Notes: generated from the sequence alone by a model not told the origin. A stretch of 64,000 nucleotides of DNA from Pedobacter aquatilis (GCF_030409415.1 NZ_JAUFPW010000012.1:1-64000), one strand, 5' to 3'; numbered from the stretch's first letter, positions 8,563 through 17,826 are shown. A program made the numbers and translations.

Positions 8563-8624
8563 CGTCATGCTGAATTTAATTCAGCATCTATCAAATAAGA
8601 CCCTGAAATGAATTCAGGTTGACG
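8563..8624 (+). repeat. palindromic repeat A, copy 1
   Basis: This twin-hairpin element begins CGTCATGCTGAA and ends TTCAGGTTGACG. Hairpin one is ATGCTGAATT/AATTCAGCAT and hairpin two is CCTGAA/TTCAGG. Related copies are at 11270, 52681 and 63125. It lies directly upstream of the persulfide dioxygenase start codon. Confidence 0.85.
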
Positions 8625-8636
8625 AAAAGATTAAAT

Positions 8637-10049
8637 ATGAAGATAGAACAGATTTACACAGGTTGTTTAGCAGAAGCTGCATATTATATAGAAAGTAATG
8701 GAGAAGCTGCGATAATTGATCCTTTGAGAGAAGTTTCAACCTATTTAAAAAAGGCAGAAAAAGCTGGAGCAAAAATTAAATATATTTTTGAAACTCATTT
8801 TCATGCCGATTTTGTTTCTGGTCATGTTGATTTATCTGAAAAATCTGGGGCTGAAATAGTTTACGGTCCAACGGCCAAAACTGAATTTAAATCACATATT
8901 GCTAAGGATGGAGAACAATTTAAAATTGGTAACCTAACCATTAAAGTCTTGCACACGCCCGGACATACGCTAGAATCAACTACATATCTCTTAAAAGATG
9001 AAAACGCTAAAGACCATTGCATCTTTAGTGGCGATACACTTTTTATTGGTGATGTTGGTCGCCCGGATTTAGCACAAAAAGGAAATTTAACAATGGAAGA
9101 TTTGGCAGGAATGCTTTACGATTCATTAAATGAAAAAATTAAGCCTTTGGCAGATGATGTAATCGTTTACCCTGCTCATGGTGCAGGTTCTGCTTGTGGC
9201 AAAAGCATGAGTAAAGAAACGTTTGATACTTTAGGCCATCAAAAAGCAGTTAATTATGCTTTAAAAGCACAAACAAAAGAACAGTTTATTGCCGAAGTTA
9301 CGGATGGAATTATGCCTCCGCCACAGTATTTTGCAAAGAATGCGGCAATTAATAAAGGTTCAGTAGAAAGTATTGATGAAGTTTTTGAGAAAGGACTTAA
9401 TCCATTAACGCCACAAGCTTTTGAAGACTTGGCAAATCAAACTGGTGCCTTAATATTAGATACTCGCGATCCACAGGTTTTTGCGAAAGCATTTATACCT
9501 AATTCTATAAATATTGGTTTAAATGGGCAATTTGCACCTTGGGTTGGTGCATTAATTAATGATTTGCAACAACCAATTTTATTGGTTACGGATGCTGGTA
9601 AAGAGCAAGAAACTATTACGCGTTTAACTCGTGTGGGTTACGATAATACAATCGGTTACTTGGAAAATGGATTCGAAAACTGGATTTCTACAGATAAAGA
9701 AATTGATAATATAGAAACGATTTCTGCCGAGACTTTCGAGGAGGCAGTTAATCAAAATGAAATTATCGCTTTAGATGTTCGCAAGCCCGGTGAATATGAA
9801 TCAGAACATTTGGAGTTTACGTTAAGTCGACCTTTGGATTTTATTGACGATTGGATGGAAGAAATAGATACAAAATTTACTTATTACATTCATTGTGCAG
9901 GTGGTTATCGTTCTATGATTGCAGCATCGATTTTAAAATCTCGTGGTGTAGAAAACGTAATTGATGTTGCTGGCGGTTACGGTGCTATTAAAAATACAGG
10001 TTTAAAAAGAACGGATTTTGCTTGCCCGAGTAAAGCGATGAAAGTTTAA
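8637..10049 (+). CDS. persulfide dioxygenase-rhodanese fusion (CstB-like)
   Basis: A 470-residue fusion of a metallo-beta-lactamase-fold domain (about 1-240) with two rhodanese modules (about 265-355 and 370-465). The MBL part carries THFHADFVSGH (H54, H56, D58, H63), HTPGH and FSGDTLF, the pattern of ETHE1/CstB-type enzymes that oxidise low-molecular-weight persulfides to sulfite. The second rhodanese has an active-site loop CAGGYRS (Cys420). The first has Asp in that place (LLVTDAGKE) and is probably inactive. The ATG at 8637 is preferred to an in-frame TTG at 8619 that lies inside a repeat. The next gene encodes a YpdA-type reductase, which fits bacillithiol persulfide metabolism. Confidence 0.88.
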   Translation: MKIEQIYTGCLAEAAYYIESNGEAAIIDPLREVSTYLKKAEKAGAKIKYIFETHFHADFVSGHVDLSEKSGAEIVYGPTAKTEFKSHIAKDGEQFKIGNLTIKVLHTPGHTLESTTYLLKDENAKDHCIFSGDTLFIGDVGRPDLAQKGNLTMEDLAGMLYDSLNEKIKPLADDVIVYPAHGAGSACGKSMSKETFDTLGHQKAVNYALKAQTKEQFIAEVTDGIMPPPQYFAKNAAINKGSVESIDEVFEKGLNPLTPQAFEDLANQTGALILDTRDPQVFAKAFIPNSINIGLNGQFAPWVGALINDLQQPILLVTDAGKEQETITRLTRVGYDNTIGYLENGFENWISTDKEIDNIETISAETFEEAVNQNEIIALDVRKPGEYESEHLEFTLSRPLDFIDDWMEEIDTKFTYYIHCAGGYRSMIAASILKSRGVENVIDVAGGYGAIKNTGLKRTDFACPSKAMKV

Positions 10050-10062
10050 AATTTTCTATGCT

Positions 10063-10090
10063 CGTCATTGCGAGGCACGAAGCAATCTTT
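10063..10090 (+). repeat. repeat B, copy 1
   Basis: It reads CGTCATTGCGAGGCACGAAG followed by CAATCTTT. Copies are at 28706 and 57764, with a decayed one at 51195. The remainder of the 10050-10285 gap holds a K/T-rich stretch (CTTTTGACAACAAAAG inverted pair) and no gene. Confidence 0.7.
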
Positions 10091-10285
10091 CTGTCCTGGC
10101 CGGACGGGCTTTTTTCTTTTGACAACAAAAGAAACAAAATTGCCGGTTTAAAATTTTTCTATTAAAGATTGTGGATTGGTTTTGACAGTTCTTCCCGAAA
10201 AATTTGCTAGGCCGGATTAAAGTAGAACGAAGATTTAGTGGTTAGGCCTAGCTAAAAGGCTAAATTCTACAATAGATATAAAGGT

Positions 10286-11254
10286 ATGTCAGGAAACCAA
10301 AATCATTTCGATATCATCATCATTGGCGCTGGCCCAATTGGTATGGCTTGTGCTATCGAAGCCCAAAAAGCTAACCTTAGTTATTTAATTATAGAAAAAG
10401 GTGCACTAGTAAACAGTCTTTATAACTATCCGGTTTTTATGACCTTTTTTTCTACTTCGCAAAAATTAGAAATTGGGGGAGTGCCTTTCGTAACGATTAG
10501 CCCGAAGCCGAATAGAAATGAAGCTGTTGAATATTATCGCCGTGTGGCCGAAAAGTTTGAATTGAAAATTAACCTTTTCGAACGTGTGAATCAGGTAAAA
10601 AAAGAAGATGATGACTTGTTTAAAATCAATACTTCAAAAACTGATTACACAGCAAAAAACGTAATTGTTGCAACGGGCTTTTACGATGTTCCGCTGATGT
10701 TAAATGTTCCTGGTGAGGATTTGCCTAAGGTTACACATTACTATAAAGACCCACATTTATATGCTTTTCAAAACGTGGTAGTTGTTGGAGCAAATAATTC
10801 TGGCGTAGATGCTGCACTGGAAACGTATAGAAAAGGTGCAAAGGTTACAATTATCATTAGAGGCAATGAACTTGGTCCGCATGTGAAGTACTGGGTTCGT
10901 CCGGATATTGAAAATCGAATTAAGGAAGGTGAAATTACAGCGATTTTTAATTCTGAACTGCTTGAAATCAGAGCAAACGAAGTAGATATAAAAACGCCAG
11001 AAGGTGTGAAAACCATTCCTAATGATTTTGTAATTGCAATGACGGGTTATCAACCCGATTTTTCGATGTTGCGCAAATTTGGAATTGATTTACCTGAAAG
11101 TTTATGTCCGGCTTACAACGAAGAAACGATGGAAACAAATGTGAAAGGACTTTACCTTGCCGGTGTAGTTTGCGGAGGCTTAGATACACATAAGCTTTTT
11201 ATCGAAAACTCTCGTGTTCACTCAGAATTGATTGTGAGGAATATTGTTGGGTAA
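10286..11254 (+). CDS. YpdA-type bacillithiol disulfide reductase (putative)
   Basis: A 322-residue FAD/NAD(P)H oxidoreductase. Seen: the FAD-binding GAGPIG (14-19), the family-typical SLYNYPVFMTFFSTSQKLEIGG stretch, a second nucleotide-binding GANNSGVDAAL, and ATGFYDVP and AMTGYQPDF. It lacks the CxxC of thioredoxin reductase, as expected for YpdA (Bdr), which reduces bacillithiol disulfide with NADPH. It lies 236 nt after the persulfide dioxygenase on the same strand. A bacilliredoxin gene in the window (37005) supports a bacillithiol system, although no bacillithiol synthesis gene is seen here. Confidence 0.85.
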   Translation: MSGNQNHFDIIIIGAGPIGMACAIEAQKANLSYLIIEKGALVNSLYNYPVFMTFFSTSQKLEIGGVPFVTISPKPNRNEAVEYYRRVAEKFELKINLFERVNQVKKEDDDLFKINTSKTDYTAKNVIVATGFYDVPLMLNVPGEDLPKVTHYYKDPHLYAFQNVVVVGANNSGVDAALETYRKGAKVTIIIRGNELGPHVKYWVRPDIENRIKEGEITAIFNSELLEIRANEVDIKTPEGVKTIPNDFVIAMTGYQPDFSMLRKFGIDLPESLCPAYNEETMETNVKGLYLAGVVCGGLDTHKLFIENSRVHSELIVRNIVG

Positions 11255-11269
11255 AAAGCTTAATTAAGT

Positions 11270-11332
11270 CGTCATGCTGAACCTGTTTCAGTATCTATTT
11301 GTATGAGGCACTGAAACAAGTTCAGGATGACG
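11270..11332 (+). repeat. palindromic repeat A, copy 2
   Basis: It begins CGTCATGCTGAACC and ends TTCAGGATGACG, with CTGAAACAAGTTCAG as one hairpin. It lies between the convergent YpdA and hydrolase genes and could terminate transcription from both sides. Confidence 0.85.
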
Positions 11333-11345
11333 ATAGGAAATATCG

Positions 11346-12338
11346 TTAATGAGTAGGCACCTTCAAAACTGTTTCTACAAAACCATCAATCGCTGATTCT
11401 ACACTTGGCAAATCTTTTGATGTTAGATAGCTGCCTAATACATGATTATTGGCATTTGGAATTGCAACCTTACGTTTTAAGGCAGGAGAAGTACCAAGTT
11501 CATCATACATTTTTATCATTGCATCAACTCGAACAACGGGATCTTGTTCAAGTTCATTTTTGTAATAATAAACCATTAAAACAGGTTGTTTTACTTTTTC
11601 AAAAACACTTTTGAGCATAGTGGTTTCTACAAATTCCTGCAGTTGAACTAAAGATTCTATCCGGTAATTGGTGTACCAGTATTTTTTGTATTCTAAAGTT
11701 CTGCCATCAACGGTGCGTTCATCACTACCTAAAACCTTTCTGGCAATTTGCAAACCCCAAGGGTCATTTAACATCCAGGCATTTCTATCATTTATAGCAA
11801 CATTTGGAGATAATAAAATCAAACTGTTAATCTCTGGATAAGTTGCCGCAAGTTTTAAGGCAACTGTGCCACCGGTTGATGTGCCGATTAAAATTACTTT
11901 CTTCCCCAGCTTTTTACCAATTGCGAATGCTTGTTTACTGGTATTCCACAATCCATCGGCGGTAAAATGTTGTAAAGGTGCAATGGTATCGACACCATGA
12001 TCGGCTAATCGCGATAAATATAGGTTTGCTTTTAACTTTTTCGCAAGATTTAAATGAACCGGATTACCCTCTGTTTTGGATGCAGAAAAGCCATGCAAAT
12101 AGACAATTGCATACTCAGTTTGCATATGGCTTGAATCTGCCCAAACAATCTCGGCTTCGTTACCAGGCTTAATTTTATGCTTTCCTTCAATCGTTTTAAC
12201 GTAATTATCAAGGTCTTTTAAATCGGGAACATTAATTGGTTCGGCATTGTAAAGTGGTTTTTTAGGTTTGGGGCCCATTAAATAGCCTGCTACTAATATT
12301 GCCGAAAGCCCTAGTAAAACTTTGTAACGTTTTTTCAT
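11346..12338 (-). CDS. membrane-anchored alpha/beta hydrolase
   Basis: A 330-residue hydrolase with an N-terminal signal-anchor (MKKRYKVLLGLSAILVAGYL) and an alpha/beta fold. Seen: the oxyanion HG motif YLHGFSAS (80-87), the nucleophile elbow GTSTGG (Ser154) and a C-terminal His region NANNHVLGSYL. An esterase or lipase-like activity is likely; the substrate is unknown. Its start codon directly follows the stop of the upstream DinB gene (no gap), so the two form one transcription unit. Confidence 0.82.
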   Translation of the reverse strand: MKKRYKVLLGLSAILVAGYLMGPKPKKPLYNAEPINVPDLKDLDNYVKTIEGKHKIKPGNEAEIVWADSSHMQTEYAIVYLHGFSASKTEGNPVHLNLAKKLKANLYLSRLADHGVDTIAPLQHFTADGLWNTSKQAFAIGKKLGKKVILIGTSTGGTVALKLAATYPEINSLILLSPNVAINDRNAWMLNDPWGLQIARKVLGSDERTVDGRTLEYKKYWYTNYRIESLVQLQEFVETTMLKSVFEKVKQPVLMVYYYKNELEQDPVVRVDAMIKMYDELGTSPALKRKVAIPNANNHVLGSYLTSKDLPSVESAIDGFVETVLKVPTH

Positions 12339-12866
12339 TTAGAGGATTGATTTTGAATGAATTTCTTTTACCACTGCTGCGGTAACCATTAATTGGCCAA
12401 CATGGCGCATGGTGTGTTCTGCGGCATGGAATAGTAATCCAATAACTGTTGATGGCAAACCTGCTCTTCCAACGCCGCGATAATCGCTTAACGTTGCTTC
12501 GTCAGTATTTTTTAATTGCAGCAAAGCTATATCAACTTGTTTATCAAATCTTTTAACTAATGCTTCAACGCTGTAACCCTCTGCTGCATCTTTTCCTTCT
12601 TCATACAATTGTTCGAATTGAAAATCAGATAACTTTTCTGCTCTGGCATAAGTAAAAACTCTATCGAGTACGCCACTCAAATGCTGAAGATGAAAACCTA
12701 CAGATGCCATATTTGCAGGACGTAGCCAAAGCAATTCTACCGGGAATTGTTGCATGTATTCATTTATTTCTTCTCTCGCCTGTAAAAATGCATGAGCAAT
12801 AGGTTGCAATATGGTTACATATTCGGGTAATGGACCTCTTTGCCAGACTTCGAGTTTTTGCGACAT
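12339..12866 (-). CDS. DinB family protein
   Basis: A 175-residue four-helix-bundle protein of the DinB/YfiT superfamily, whose members are metal-binding and often act as thiol-dependent S-transferases. Candidate metal ligands are His in VGFHLQHLSGVLDRV and the C-terminal LFHAAEHTMRHVGQLM. It is the first gene of a two-gene unit with the alpha/beta hydrolase. Since bacillithiol-dependent transferases belong to this superfamily, a thiol substrate is possible, but nothing in the sequence proves it. Confidence 0.8.
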   Translation of the reverse strand: MSQKLEVWQRGPLPEYVTILQPIAHAFLQAREEINEYMQQFPVELLWLRPANMASVGFHLQHLSGVLDRVFTYARAEKLSDFQFEQLYEEGKDAAEGYSVEALVKRFDKQVDIALLQLKNTDEATLSDYRGVGRAGLPSTVIGLLFHAAEHTMRHVGQLMVTAAVVKEIHSKSIL

Positions 12867-12976
12867 TGATACAACTTTTTTCTAATTAAAGGTAAAATAT
12901 TTAATGAACAACCGAAACCTGCAATGGGATTTAAAAATCTGCGCTTTGAGTTTTTATTGCAGATAATTTTGTTTAT

Positions 12977-13075
12977 TAAACCCGACAAAGCCAAATAGCC
13001 CGCAAGCCGAAGCATGAGGTGAGGACTATAGGCGATGGCGGGACTGAAGAATGTAATTTGTAGTTCCTTTCCAAA
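12977..13075 (+). repeat. composite repeat E, diverged copy
   Basis: It has the typical beginning TTAAACCCGACAAAG and the right arm GGCGGGACTGAAGA and CCTTTCCAAATCC. The central A/T arms are lost or changed. It lies between divergent genes. Confidence 0.6.
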
Positions 13076-13121
13076 TCCTTATTATTAGCATTATAGATTA
13101 TCTTTTTATGGGAAATAAGCT

Positions 13122-13129
13122 TAAGTTTG
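13122..13129 (+). promoter_or_regulatory. -7 element TAAGTTTG of the polyprenyl synthase gene
   Basis: Exact TAnnTTTG match 23 nt before the ATG at 13152. Confidence 0.6.
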
Positions 13130-13151
13130 CAGTCAAAATTTTTTCGACTTA

Positions 13152-14123
13152 ATGCCGGGAATCGAACAGATAAAAACACCAATAGCAGCCGATATTAAAG
13201 CGTTTGAAAAAACCTTTAAAGAATCTATGCACAGCGATGCACCATTGCTGGATAGGATTACACATTATATTGTAAAGCAAAAAGGGAAGCAAATGCGCCC
13301 GATGTTTGTTTTTTTTGCTGCAAAACTTTGTGGCGGAATTACCGAATCTACGCATCGTGGGGCGGCTTTAGTAGAGCTTTTACACACGGCAACGCTGGTA
13401 CATGATGATGTGGTGGATAATGCATACGAGCGTCGTGGTTTTTTCTCTATAAATGCTTTATGGAAAAATAAAATTGCCGTTTTGGTGGGCGATTATCTTT
13501 TAGCAAAAGGTTTGTTGCTTTCTGTGAACAATAACGAACATCGATTGTTACAGATTGTATCAGAAGCGGTTAAGCAAATGAGTGAGGGCGAATTGTTGCA
13601 GGTTGAAAAGGTAAGGCGAATGGATATTTCGGAAGATTTGTATTTTGATGTTATCCGTCAGAAAACGGCTTCGTTAATTGCATCTTGTTGTGCTGCAGGC
13701 GCAGCTTCATCAGGTGCAGATGATTCTACGATTGAAAAAATGCGCTTGTTTGGCGAAAAGGTGGGAATAGCTTTTCAGATTAAGGATGATACTTTTGATT
13801 TCGGTACGGATGATGTTGGAAAACCTTTGGGCATAGACATTAAAGAAAAGAAAGTGACTTTACCTTTAATTTATGCACTAAATAAAGCCGAAAAATCTGA
13901 AAGGAAGCGTATTATTAATCTGGTGAAAAACCATCAGGATGATGCAGTGAAAATTCAGGAGATCATTGATTTTGTAAACGCAAAGGAAGGCGTTTATTAC
14001 GCTAATCAAAAAATGCTAGAATACCAAAAGGAAGCTTTTGATATTTTACATGAATTTGAAGCCGGCGAAGCGAGAACGGGACTCGAACAACTCGTTTTAT
14101 ATACTACCGAACGTAAGAAATAA
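13152..14123 (+). CDS. polyprenyl diphosphate synthase
   Basis: A 323-residue trans-prenyltransferase that elongates farnesyl or geranylgeranyl diphosphate with isopentenyl diphosphate, probably to the quinone side chain precursor. Seen: the first Asp-rich motif DDVVD (85-89) in LVHDDVVDNAYERRG, RPMFVFFAAKL, and the second Asp-rich motif DDTFD (212-216). The size fits octaprenyl/heptaprenyl synthases; chain length cannot be read from sequence. The stop codon overlaps the TerC start (TAATG). Confidence 0.9.
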   Translation: MPGIEQIKTPIAADIKAFEKTFKESMHSDAPLLDRITHYIVKQKGKQMRPMFVFFAAKLCGGITESTHRGAALVELLHTATLVHDDVVDNAYERRGFFSINALWKNKIAVLVGDYLLAKGLLLSVNNNEHRLLQIVSEAVKQMSEGELLQVEKVRRMDISEDLYFDVIRQKTASLIASCCAAGAASSGADDSTIEKMRLFGEKVGIAFQIKDDTFDFGTDDVGKPLGIDIKEKKVTLPLIYALNKAEKSERKRIINLVKNHQDDAVKIQEIIDFVNAKEGVYYANQKMLEYQKEAFDILHEFEAGEARTGLEQLVLYTTERKK

Positions 14124-15175
14124 TGAGTAACGAATTACTTTTCAGTCTGGGTTTCCTGTTATTTATAGTGCTTATTTTAGCACTTGATTTAGGTCTTTTT
14201 AGTAAGAAAGAGCATGTTGTAAGTTTAAAACAAGCTGGCATTATGAGCTTGATAATGGTTGGACTTGCGCTTGGTTTTTACTTTTTGCTGCTAACCGAAG
14301 GTCATCAATTACATGGTATTGAAGATTTTAAACGATTACAATACATCGTTACTAAACATCAACACCACATTAAACTGATACCCGACGATTTTCCACAGAG
14401 TTTGGCGGTTTACAGGCAAAACCTCGGCTTGGAATTTTTAACGGGCTATGTTATTGAATATGCACTATCAGTAGATAATATTTTTGTAATTGTATTAATT
14501 TTCTCAGCCTTTGCTGTCGAAGAAAAATATTATCACCGTGTGCTATTTTGGGGCATTTTAGGCGCAATTATTATGCGTTTTATTTTCATTTTTGTAGGTG
14601 CAGCATTAATTACAAAATTTGCCTGGATACTTTATATTTTCGGTGCATTTCTGGTTTTTACCGGCGTAAAAATGTTTTTCAGCAAGGAGGAAGATGATAA
14701 AATAGACCCTGAAAACCATCCGGTTGTTAAATTTGCATCCAAAATTTTTGCAATACATCCCAAATACGAAGGCAAAAACTTCTTTGTTAGAATAAACCAT
14801 AAACGCATGGTTACGCCATTATTTCTGGTTTTATTAATCGTAGAATTTACCGATTTGCTTTTCGCTGTAGATTCTATTCCGGCAATATTTGCAGTTACTA
14901 AAGATCCATATATTGTATTTTTCTCAAATATTTTTGCCATCATGGGATTACGTTCTATGTTCTTTCTTTTGGTCAATATTATCCATAAATTTCACTATCT
15001 AAAAACTGGTTTGGCGTTTCTTTTGGCTTTTATCGGTATAAAAATGTTAGGTCATGTTTATTTGGAAAAATGGGGCTTCACAACAGAACATTCGTTAATC
15101 ATTATTCTGAGCATTCTGGTAATTAGCGTGGTTGCTTCACTGGTTTTTCCAAAGAAAAAAGTACATCATACTTAA
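14123..15175 (+). CDS. TerC family integral membrane protein
   Basis: A 350-residue multi-pass membrane protein of the TerC/Alx family, linked in other bacteria to manganese export, alkaline response or tellurite resistance. Seen: about nine hydrophobic segments and the two family motifs EYALSVDNIFVIVLIF and LLFAVDSIPAIFAVTKDP, whose acidic residues inside the membrane are thought to bind metal. The sequence starts inside the stop of the polyprenyl synthase gene, so translation is coupled, although the functions look unrelated. Confidence 0.9.
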   Translation: MSNELLFSLGFLLFIVLILALDLGLFSKKEHVVSLKQAGIMSLIMVGLALGFYFLLLTEGHQLHGIEDFKRLQYIVTKHQHHIKLIPDDFPQSLAVYRQNLGLEFLTGYVIEYALSVDNIFVIVLIFSAFAVEEKYYHRVLFWGILGAIIMRFIFIFVGAALITKFAWILYIFGAFLVFTGVKMFFSKEEDDKIDPENHPVVKFASKIFAIHPKYEGKNFFVRINHKRMVTPLFLVLLIVEFTDLLFAVDSIPAIFAVTKDPYIVFFSNIFAIMGLRSMFFLLVNIIHKFHYLKTGLAFLLAFIGIKMLGHVYLEKWGFTTEHSLIIILSILVISVVASLVFPKKKVHHT

Positions 15176-15461
15176 GTTTACCAGATAAGAAATGTAAGCT
15201 TCATATAAGTATAAGGTCTTATATTTTCTAAAATTCCTTACATGTTTGATTTTTTTCATCACCTAATACACTTAAGGTTTATGTAAGCTTATGATTTTAA
15301 ATTTTTAACTTATAGATTTAAATTTTTTAGCTCATTGGCATAGATTTTCTTGTATGCCTAATGTGGTAAAGTATGCTCAATTGCAAAGCGCAAAATAAAC
15401 GTTACAGCAAAAATCTGGCAATTAAAATTTGTACTTTAAGCCCATCAAAAACCAAACCTTT

Positions 15462-16910
15462 ATGAAATACCTTTTTTCTGCTGCCCTAGTTTGTGCAGCA
15501 TCATTTGCAAGCGCACAAGATAAATTTGGCGATGTATTTGCAAAAATCAATTCTGAAGTACAGCAACATTCAAAAGCATATCAAACCTTAAAATACGAAA
15601 CGGAAACCATTGGTCACCGTTTAACGGGTTCAGAAAATGGCGCAAAAGCAGAACAGTATGCGTACGATTTACTAAAATCATACGGTTGCGATGTTAAATT
15701 TCAACCCTTTGAAGTAGAAAGCTGGAGTAGAAAGGCCATTAGTGTAGAAATTGGTGCGGATAAAAATTCTTTGGCAAAAGTTAAAGCAGTAACCCTTGCA
15801 CATTCGCCGGTGAGTGCAAACATTACAGGCGAGATTGTAGAAGCAGGAAATGGCTTGGAAGTTGACTACAAAGCAAATCCTGATAAGTTTAAAGGTAAAA
15901 TTGTTTTGATATACTTAGGTGTTTTACCTGGTTCTCCGGTAGGAACGAAATCTTTACACCGTTCAGAAAAAACCGCAATTGCAACCAAATATGGTGCATC
16001 TGGCGTAATTATAATCAATACCGTTAAAAATGGTGTTTTATTAACTGGTACAGCATCGGTTACCGGTAAATTAATTACTATTCCGGCTGTTTGTATTGGT
16101 TTGGAAGATGGTTTAGCATTAAAGGAAAAACTTAAAACACAATCGCAGGTTGCACATATCGAAATGACAAATTTCTCAGGCTTAATTAAAGCCCGAAATG
16201 TAGTTGCAACCTTTAAAGGAACTGAAATGCCGAAGGATAAAATTGTTGTTGGCGGGCATTTGGATAGCTGGGATTTAGCCACTGGTGCAATCGATAATGG
16301 TATTGGGTCGTTCGCAATTATGGATATGGCCAGAACGTTTAAAAAGCTAAATCTTAAAACGAAACGTACTGTAGAATTTGTATTGTTTATGGGTGAGGAG
16401 CAGGGTTTATTAGGTTCTAAAGCTTATGTAGAGCAAGCCAAGAAAGATAAAAACCTTAATCAGGTTAAGTTTATGCTTAATTACGATATGACTAACGACC
16501 CGAAAGGTTTTGCTACATCGAGAGCAGAAATGAAAGAATTATTTACAGCTTGGGGAGCAGATATTGTTAAAATAGATACTGGCTTTAAAAACTTATTTAA
16601 TGCCGGTGCAGGTTTGCACAGCGATCATCAACCATTTATGTTAGAAGGCATCACAACAGGTGGTGGAGCAGGAGGTAAGTTGCCAAATAATTCCGGTCCG
16701 TTTTATCATTCAGATGGCGATAGTTTTAAACTGGTTGATGAGCAAGGCTTGAAAAACACAGTTCGTTACAGCGCAATGTTAACCTACGCATTAGCCAATA
16801 CTCCAAAAATTCCGGTTGACACACAAGGCGAAGAAGAGTTGAAAACTTTCTTAGAATCGCAGAATTTAAAAGAGCCGTTAACTATAGCAGGCGAATGGCG
16901 TTGGAAATAG
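15462..16910 (+). CDS. secreted M28 family zinc peptidase
   Basis: A 482-residue exported aminopeptidase/carboxypeptidase-Q-like enzyme. Seen: a signal peptide (MKYLFSAALVCAASFASAQ), a PA-like insert in the first half (KIVLIYLGVLPG, GVIIIN), and the M28 zinc ligands GGHLDSWDLATGAIDNG (about residue 266), MGEEQGLLGS, NYDMTNDP and FYHSDGDSF. The ATG at 15462 starts exactly at the signal peptide; the open frame before it (from 15429) is not family-like. The 286-nt spacer upstream (15176-15461) is A/T-rich with TGTAAGCTT inverted fragments and no gene. Confidence 0.9.
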   Translation: MKYLFSAALVCAASFASAQDKFGDVFAKINSEVQQHSKAYQTLKYETETIGHRLTGSENGAKAEQYAYDLLKSYGCDVKFQPFEVESWSRKAISVEIGADKNSLAKVKAVTLAHSPVSANITGEIVEAGNGLEVDYKANPDKFKGKIVLIYLGVLPGSPVGTKSLHRSEKTAIATKYGASGVIIINTVKNGVLLTGTASVTGKLITIPAVCIGLEDGLALKEKLKTQSQVAHIEMTNFSGLIKARNVVATFKGTEMPKDKIVVGGHLDSWDLATGAIDNGIGSFAIMDMARTFKKLNLKTKRTVEFVLFMGEEQGLLGSKAYVEQAKKDKNLNQVKFMLNYDMTNDPKGFATSRAEMKELFTAWGADIVKIDTGFKNLFNAGAGLHSDHQPFMLEGITTGGGAGGKLPNNSGPFYHSDGDSFKLVDEQGLKNTVRYSAMLTYALANTPKIPVDTQGEEELKTFLESQNLKEPLTIAGEWRWK

Positions 16911-16942
16911 TTCTCCATTAAAAATATTTTAATCATTAAACC

Positions 16943-16998
16943 CGTCATTTCAACCGAAGCCGTGAAATCTTTTTTACGCTTTGTTTCTCGAAATGACG
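16943..16998 (+). repeat. palindromic repeat C, copy 1
   Basis: It starts CGTCATTTCAACCGAAG and ends CTCGAAATGACG, an imperfect hairpin between convergent genes. A longer copy is at 55800. The following 17003-17040 stretch is pyrimidine-rich (repeats of CTTTTAACTTTTTACTTT). Confidence 0.75.
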
Positions 16999-17037
16999 GA
17001 TTTTTACTTTTAACTTTTTACTTTCCACTTTAACTTT

Positions 17038-17466
17038 CTACCCACTTATATAGCTTTCCAGCTGAGAAATTGTTTGTTTTTGATCTGCAATAATAAACTT
17101 TACCAAATCGTCAATGGAAATCATGCCCTTAACTTCATTGTTGGCAACAATTGGCAAGTGGCGAATGTGCTTTTCAGTCATAATTTCCATGCATTTATCA
17201 ATTGTATCGCTCATTGAAATAGTAACTGGGTTAGCAGTCATGGCTTCATCAATATTAGTATCTTTTGAAGCCTTGCCATGCAAAACTATTTTCCTGGCAT
17301 AATCTCTTTCTGTAAAAATCCCAAGCAAAGTTTCATTTTCCATAACAAGTACAGCACTTATATTTTTATCTGTCATAACTTTTAATGCATCCAAAACAGA
17401 ACTGTTCGGACTAACAGAAATAATTCTAACTTGCTTGGTGTCAAGTAAATGTTTTACAGTTTTCAT
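17038..17466 (-). CDS. CBS domain protein
   Basis: A 142-residue protein made of two CBS motifs (about 8-62 and 75-130) with the typical IFTERDYARKIVLHGKAS between them and GMISIDDLVKF at the end. Such stand-alone CBS pairs bind adenine nucleotides and sense energy state. The target is unknown. It is a single gene convergent with the M28 peptidase gene. Confidence 0.88.
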   Translation of the reverse strand: MKTVKHLLDTKQVRIISVSPNSSVLDALKVMTDKNISAVLVMENETLLGIFTERDYARKIVLHGKASKDTNIDEAMTANPVTISMSDTIDKCMEIMTEKHIRHLPIVANNEVKGMISIDDLVKFIIADQKQTISQLESYISG

Positions 17467-17609
17467 AATCGTTTAATTTGGTTACTTCAATTTAAGAAAT
17501 AATTAATGGTAAATCAATTTTTCTTTTAGAAGTTATTTTAATCACTTTTTTAGTGAATCATCGGAGCAAAAAGGGTGATTTTACCTTATAAACCTTTGGT
17601 TGTTACATG

Positions 17610-17617
17610 TAGTTTTG
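17610..17617 (+). promoter_or_regulatory. possible -7 element TAGTTTTG
   Basis: Exact TAnnTTTG match ending 4 nt before the ATG of the small ORF at 17621. The mRNA would be nearly leaderless. Confidence 0.35.
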
Positions 17618-17620
17618 GGA

Positions 17621-17779
17621 ATGAATAATCAATCGAATGATGCCCGGAAAATGCTTATAATTTTATTAGGCTTTTTGATTGTAGTTAGCATTTTAAGCTC
17701 ATATCTATTAAGAAATCAGAAAATCTCAAATGAAAAGGATGTATCATTCTTTTGCCCTTCTTGCAGTAGTAATCTGTAA
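17621..17779 (+). CDS. possible small membrane protein with CPSC motif (52 aa)
   Basis: A short ORF with a polar start (MNNQSNDARK), one membrane helix (about 11-30, MLIILLGFLIVVSILSSYLL), a charged stretch and a C-terminal FFCPSCSSNL that holds a CxxC pair. A -7-like element precedes it. No family is recognised. It lies between the CBS and sahH genes in a gap of more than 400 nt, of which the rest holds no other gene. It may be spurious. Confidence 0.4.
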   Translation: MNNQSNDARKMLIILLGFLIVVSILSSYLLRNQKISNEKDVSFFCPSCSSNL

Positions 17780-17826
17780 AACAACTGGTTTGTTTACAAT
17801 TATCAAACGTTCCTGTTAGGTATTTA

